The notes below the pieces were generated by a model. It saw only the letters and a program-made list of their open reading frames with translations, was not told the DNA's origin and searched no databases. From the NCBI GenBank assembly GCA_905209075.1, contig CAJLRL010000042.1:1-15106 (forward strand): a DNA stretch of 15,106 nucleotides, read 5' to 3'. The translations under genes were made by a program, and so were the position numbers. The stretch is from an uncultured Lachnospiraceae bacterium (GTDB lineage: Bacteria; Bacillota; Clostridia; Lachnospirales; Lachnospiraceae). How positions within the stretch are numbered: the stretch's first letter is position 1; every line of letters starts with the position of its first letter. This document shows, in pieces, positions 13,215-15,106 of the stretch.

Positions 13215-14351
13215 TTAAATGTAATATATCTGACTGTCATCAAATGCTTTATTTTTTACTATCTGTGTGTTCTCATCTTCTATTATGTAAAGATGTTTTA
13301 TAAGTACCTTTATGTGTTCCCCGCAGCTTCGTTTTCCGGCACTTACGGATGTTTTTCCGGTTACTGTGATATCTCCTATCCTGACTCTTATCTCATAAGT
13401 ATTTCCTCTGAAAAGTACTTCCTCTATGATGCCATCCTCATATGCTGAGTCTGCTGCATCTATCGTGGTTTCATTATCCGATTTTTTATCTTTTGCTGTT
13501 TTGTCTTTCCGCACCGCATTTGTGCCATTTTTTTTATTATCCGTAATATCAGATATCTCCACAAACTCCGGTCTTATCACACCATACTGACTGTCATTTT
13601 CTTTCTCAAAGCCCTTCAATTTTCCAAAATCCTTTATGACTGCTGACTGTCCGATAAACTGTGCCACAAACGGGGTTCTCGGATTTTCATATATATCTAC
13701 CGGGTTTCCAACCTGCTCTATGCGCCCCTTATTTGTAATGATTATCTCGTCTGCAATCTCTATCGCCTCATCCTGATCGTGTGTCACAAATATGCTTGTG
13801 ATACCGACCTTGTCGATAGTTTCACGAAGCCACGTTCTTAATTCTTTTCGGACCTTTGCATCGATTGCCGCAAACGGTTCATCTAGCAAGAGTACCTCAG
13901 GCTGTGGTGCCAGTGCCCTTGCGAGTGCTATCCTCTGTCTTTGTCCACCGCTTAATTGATCTGGATATCTTTTTTCCACTCCCGGCAAACCAACAAGCTC
14001 TAACAACTCGTAAACCCTGTTTTTAATAAACTTCTTATCCCGTTTTTGTACTTTCAATCCGTATGCTATATTGTCATACACTGTCATGTAAGGAAAAAGT
14101 GCATAGTTTTGAAAAACAAATCCTATTTTCCTCTGATCCGGTGTAAGTGTATTTACTTTTTTACCATCTATTATCACATCACCCTCATCCTGCTTTTCAA
14201 GCCCTGCAAGCATCCGAAGGATTGTTGTCTTTCCGCTTCCACTTGGTCCAAGCAGACCAACAAGCTTTCCTTTTTCTATTCCAAAACTCACATCATCAGA
14301 TGCTTTAAAAGTTCCGAAATATTTTGATATATGTTCTAACTCGATATACAT
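13215..14351 (-). CDS. ABC transporter ATP-binding protein, CysA/PotA type with C-terminal TOBE region
   Basis: This 378-residue ATPase powers the adjacent permease. All nucleotide motifs are intact: Walker A GPSGSGKT (35-42), Q-loop Q81, signature LSGGQ (133-137), Walker B VLLLDEP (153-159) and switch H191. Residues from about 240 form a TOBE-like extension, as in sulfate, molybdate and polyamine importers. The SsuB/TauB ATPases that normally partner such permeases are about 250 residues and lack it. A charged, lysine-rich stretch (about 270-305) interrupts the extension and is probably a flexible loop. ATG 14351 is chosen because AGGAGG is 5 nt before it; 12 upstream codons are rejected. 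It starts 49 bp after the thioredoxin gene. Confidence 0.88.
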   Translation of the reverse strand: MYIELEHISKYFGTFKASDDVSFGIEKGKLVGLLGPSGSGKTTILRMLAGLEKQDEGDVIIDGKKVNTLTPDQRKIGFVFQNYALFPYMTVYDNIAYGLKVQKRDKKFIKNRVYELLELVGLPGVEKRYPDQLSGGQRQRIALARALAPQPEVLLLDEPFAAIDAKVRKELRTWLRETIDKVGITSIFVTHDQDEAIEIADEIIITNKGRIEQVGNPVDIYENPRTPFVAQFIGQSAVIKDFGKLKGFEKENDSQYGVIRPEFVEISDITDNKKNGTNAVRKDKTAKDKKSDNETTIDAADSAYEDGIIEEVLFRGNTYEIRVRIGDITVTGKTSVSAGKRSCGEHIKVLIKHLYIIEDENTQIVKNKAFDDSQIYYI

Positions 14352-14400
14352 CACTGCCTCCTGAATCATAATATTGCATGTAATCATTCCATATGAACGA

Positions 14401-14721
14401 TCACTGTTTTTGTAATTTTAAGACCGCATCCTTAAGTATCAGAGGATGTGTAAAACCAATAAATCTGTTTACCTCTTTGCCGCCATTTAGTATGACAATT
14501 GTAGGAACTGAACTGATATCATATCTAAGTGCCAGTGTCCCTTCATCTGCTGTATTACATTTAATAAAAGTGGCATCCACTTCCTTTGCTTCTTCCAACT
14601 TAGTAAGTGCTCCCTCCATCTTTTTGCAGTGCGTACAGGATGGAGAATAAAATTCCAATATGCTTATGCCCGATTTTTCATTAATGTGTTCAAAATAATT
14701 TCTGTTAGTTAATTCTTTCAT
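14401..14721 (-). CDS. Thioredoxin-like protein with CTHC active site
   Basis: This 106-residue protein has the normal length of a cytoplasmic thioredoxin, with no signal peptide. The active site is SCTHC (Cys29 and Cys32) instead of the classical WCGPC, and the cis-proline is present (SVP, Pro73). A histidine before the second cysteine is a feature of more oxidizing DsbA-type sites (CPHC), so the redox role may differ from standard thioredoxin. It is the first gene of the sulfotransferase operon, but its partner is unclear because the sulfotransferase has only one cysteine. ATG 14721 is preceded by AAGGAG. A 20-codon extension to 14781 is rejected because it overlaps the promoter -10. Confidence 0.85.
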   Translation of the reverse strand: MKELTNRNYFEHINEKSGISILEFYSPSCTHCKKMEGALTKLEEAKEVDATFIKCNTADEGTLALRYDISSVPTIVILNGGKEVNRFIGFTHPLILKDAVLKLQKQ

Positions 14722-14770
14722 CCTTGTCGTTCTCCTTCCCGCAACGGCTGTAGCTCGTTTACTTGAGTGC

Positions 14771-14800
14771 ATTATAAACACCGGAGGTATACATTTTCAA
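14771..14800 (-). promoter_or_regulatory. Promoter of the thioredoxin-ABC-sulfotransferase operon
   Basis: TTGAAA (14800-14795) and a perfect TATAAT (14776-14771) are spaced by 18 bp on the minus strand. Transcription would begin near 14764, about 43 nt before the thioredoxin ATG. It is the only good promoter I find in front of the five genes, whose spacings are 27-63 bp, so they are probably one transcript. Confidence 0.7.
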
Positions 14801-14810
14801 AGATAATTCA

Positions 14811-14824
14811 TGAAATCGTTTACA
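14811..14824. promoter_or_regulatory. LacI/CcpA-type operator, proximal copy
   Basis: TGAAATCGTTTACA fits the cre consensus TGWNANCGNTNWCA and the general CG-centred LacI-family pattern. It lies 10 bp upstream of the -35 box, centred near -53, a position where such proteins can activate. It is identical to the copy at 14913-14926. Confidence 0.65.
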
Positions 14825-14912
14825 AAACATTTCTCTTTTATCTGATTTTCATACTGTTTTGGTATGATTTCTTAGCATAAACCGCCTTTTTTCATCAAAT
14901 CAAAGAATTTTA

Positions 14913-14926
14913 TGAAATCGTTTACA
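14913..14926. promoter_or_regulatory. LacI/CcpA-type operator, distal copy
   Basis: This is a second exact TGAAATCGTTTACA, 102 bp from the proximal copy on the same strand and centred near -155. Paired identical sites almost ten helical turns apart are typical of cooperative binding or DNA looping by tetrameric LacI-family proteins. Between them, TCATAC-N7-GTATGA (14849-14867) is another small inverted repeat with no assigned role. The remaining sequence 14827-14971 shows no gene. Confidence 0.65.
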
Positions 14927-14972
14927 CTTACTTAATCATTGATAAATACTGGATGTTAATAGTTTTTGCATC

Positions 14973-14999
14973 AAAAAAGGAACCGGAAAATCCGGTTCC
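14973..14999 (-). terminator. Strong intrinsic terminator of the upstream minus-strand gene
   Basis: On the minus strand GGAACCGGA (14999-14991) pairs perfectly with TCCGGTTCC (14987-14979) around a 3-nt loop and is followed by TTTTTT (14978-14973). It ends 173 bp before the promoter of the sulfotransferase operon and insulates it from the gene to the right. Confidence 0.92.
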
Positions 15000-15034
15000 C
15001 TGCTTGATTTTATACTTTTCATTTATGCAATTAC

Positions 15035-15106
15035 TCAATACAAGCTCTGTCCATCTGCTAAACACATTATGTATGAGTAATCTGATTTCATCAGCTCAGC
15101 TCTATC
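15035..15106 (-). CDS. C-terminal fragment of a minus-strand gene entering from the right edge
   Basis: The frame from the window edge is open for 23 codons (beginning DRAELMKSDYSYIM, ending DGQSLY) and stops with TGA at 15037-15035. The other two minus frames are blocked within a few codons. A strong terminator follows 35 bp later, which supports a real gene end here. The family cannot be recognised from so short a piece. Confidence 0.5.
   Translation of the reverse strand, partial: DRAELMKSDYSYIMCLADGQSLY

Overview
The window looks like chromosomal DNA of a low-GC, anaerobic Gram-positive gut bacterium, most likely in or near the Lachnospiraceae. This is inferred from strong AGGAGG ribosome-binding sites, AT-rich spacers with sigma-A type promoters, a Clostridia-type glycerol operon carrying a DUF1667 gene, and an AAA-ATPase/PD-(D/E)XK gene of the kind expanded in these genomes. 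No rRNA, tRNA, transposase, phage gene or CRISPR array was seen. Almost every gene is on the minus strand.

Layout from left to right. At 1-42 is the first 14 codons of a minus-strand gene that runs out of the window, with a good promoter at 92-120. At 270-1904 is an intact AAA-ATPase-like/PD-(D/E)XK protein of unknown role. At 2220-2807 (+) is a TetR-family, DhaS-like regulator with its own terminator. It is convergent with a glycerol operon (8275 down to 2866, minus): glpK, glpF, a GlpA-like FAD dehydrogenase with a BFD-type [2Fe-2S] domain, a second FAD/NAD oxidoreductase, and a four-cysteine DUF1667 protein. At 8494-9570 (-) is a LacI-family regulator with its own promoter and a leader containing three 21-bp tandem repeats. 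At 14721 down to 9807 (-) is a five-gene operon: thioredoxin-like protein (CTHC), ABC ATPase, ABC permease, lipoprotein binding protein and a cytoplasmic aryl-sulfate sulfotransferase. At 15035-15106 is a probable C-terminal fragment of another minus-strand gene, ending in a strong terminator.

Regulation can be partly read from the sequence. The same operator, TTTTGACA-N12-TGTYAAAA, lies 13-15 bp upstream of the likely -35 boxes of both tetR and glpK. This ties the TetR protein to the glycerol operon although the two genes are about 5.5 kb apart, and the position suggests activation. A second shared element is a 45-nt terminator hairpin placed just before the ribosome-binding sites of both tetR and the GlpA-like gene, suggesting attenuation or antitermination. 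The sulfotransferase operon has two identical 14-bp LacI/CcpA-type operators (TGAAATCGTTTACA) 102 bp apart upstream of its promoter. The neighbouring LacI protein or CcpA is the likely ligand.

The best candidate for an under-described system is the thioredoxin-ABC importer-sulfotransferase operon. A cytoplasmic PAPS-independent sulfotransferase is encoded with a sulfonate/taurine-type importer, suggesting uptake and intracellular trans-sulfation of aryl sulfates, perhaps host or diet derived.
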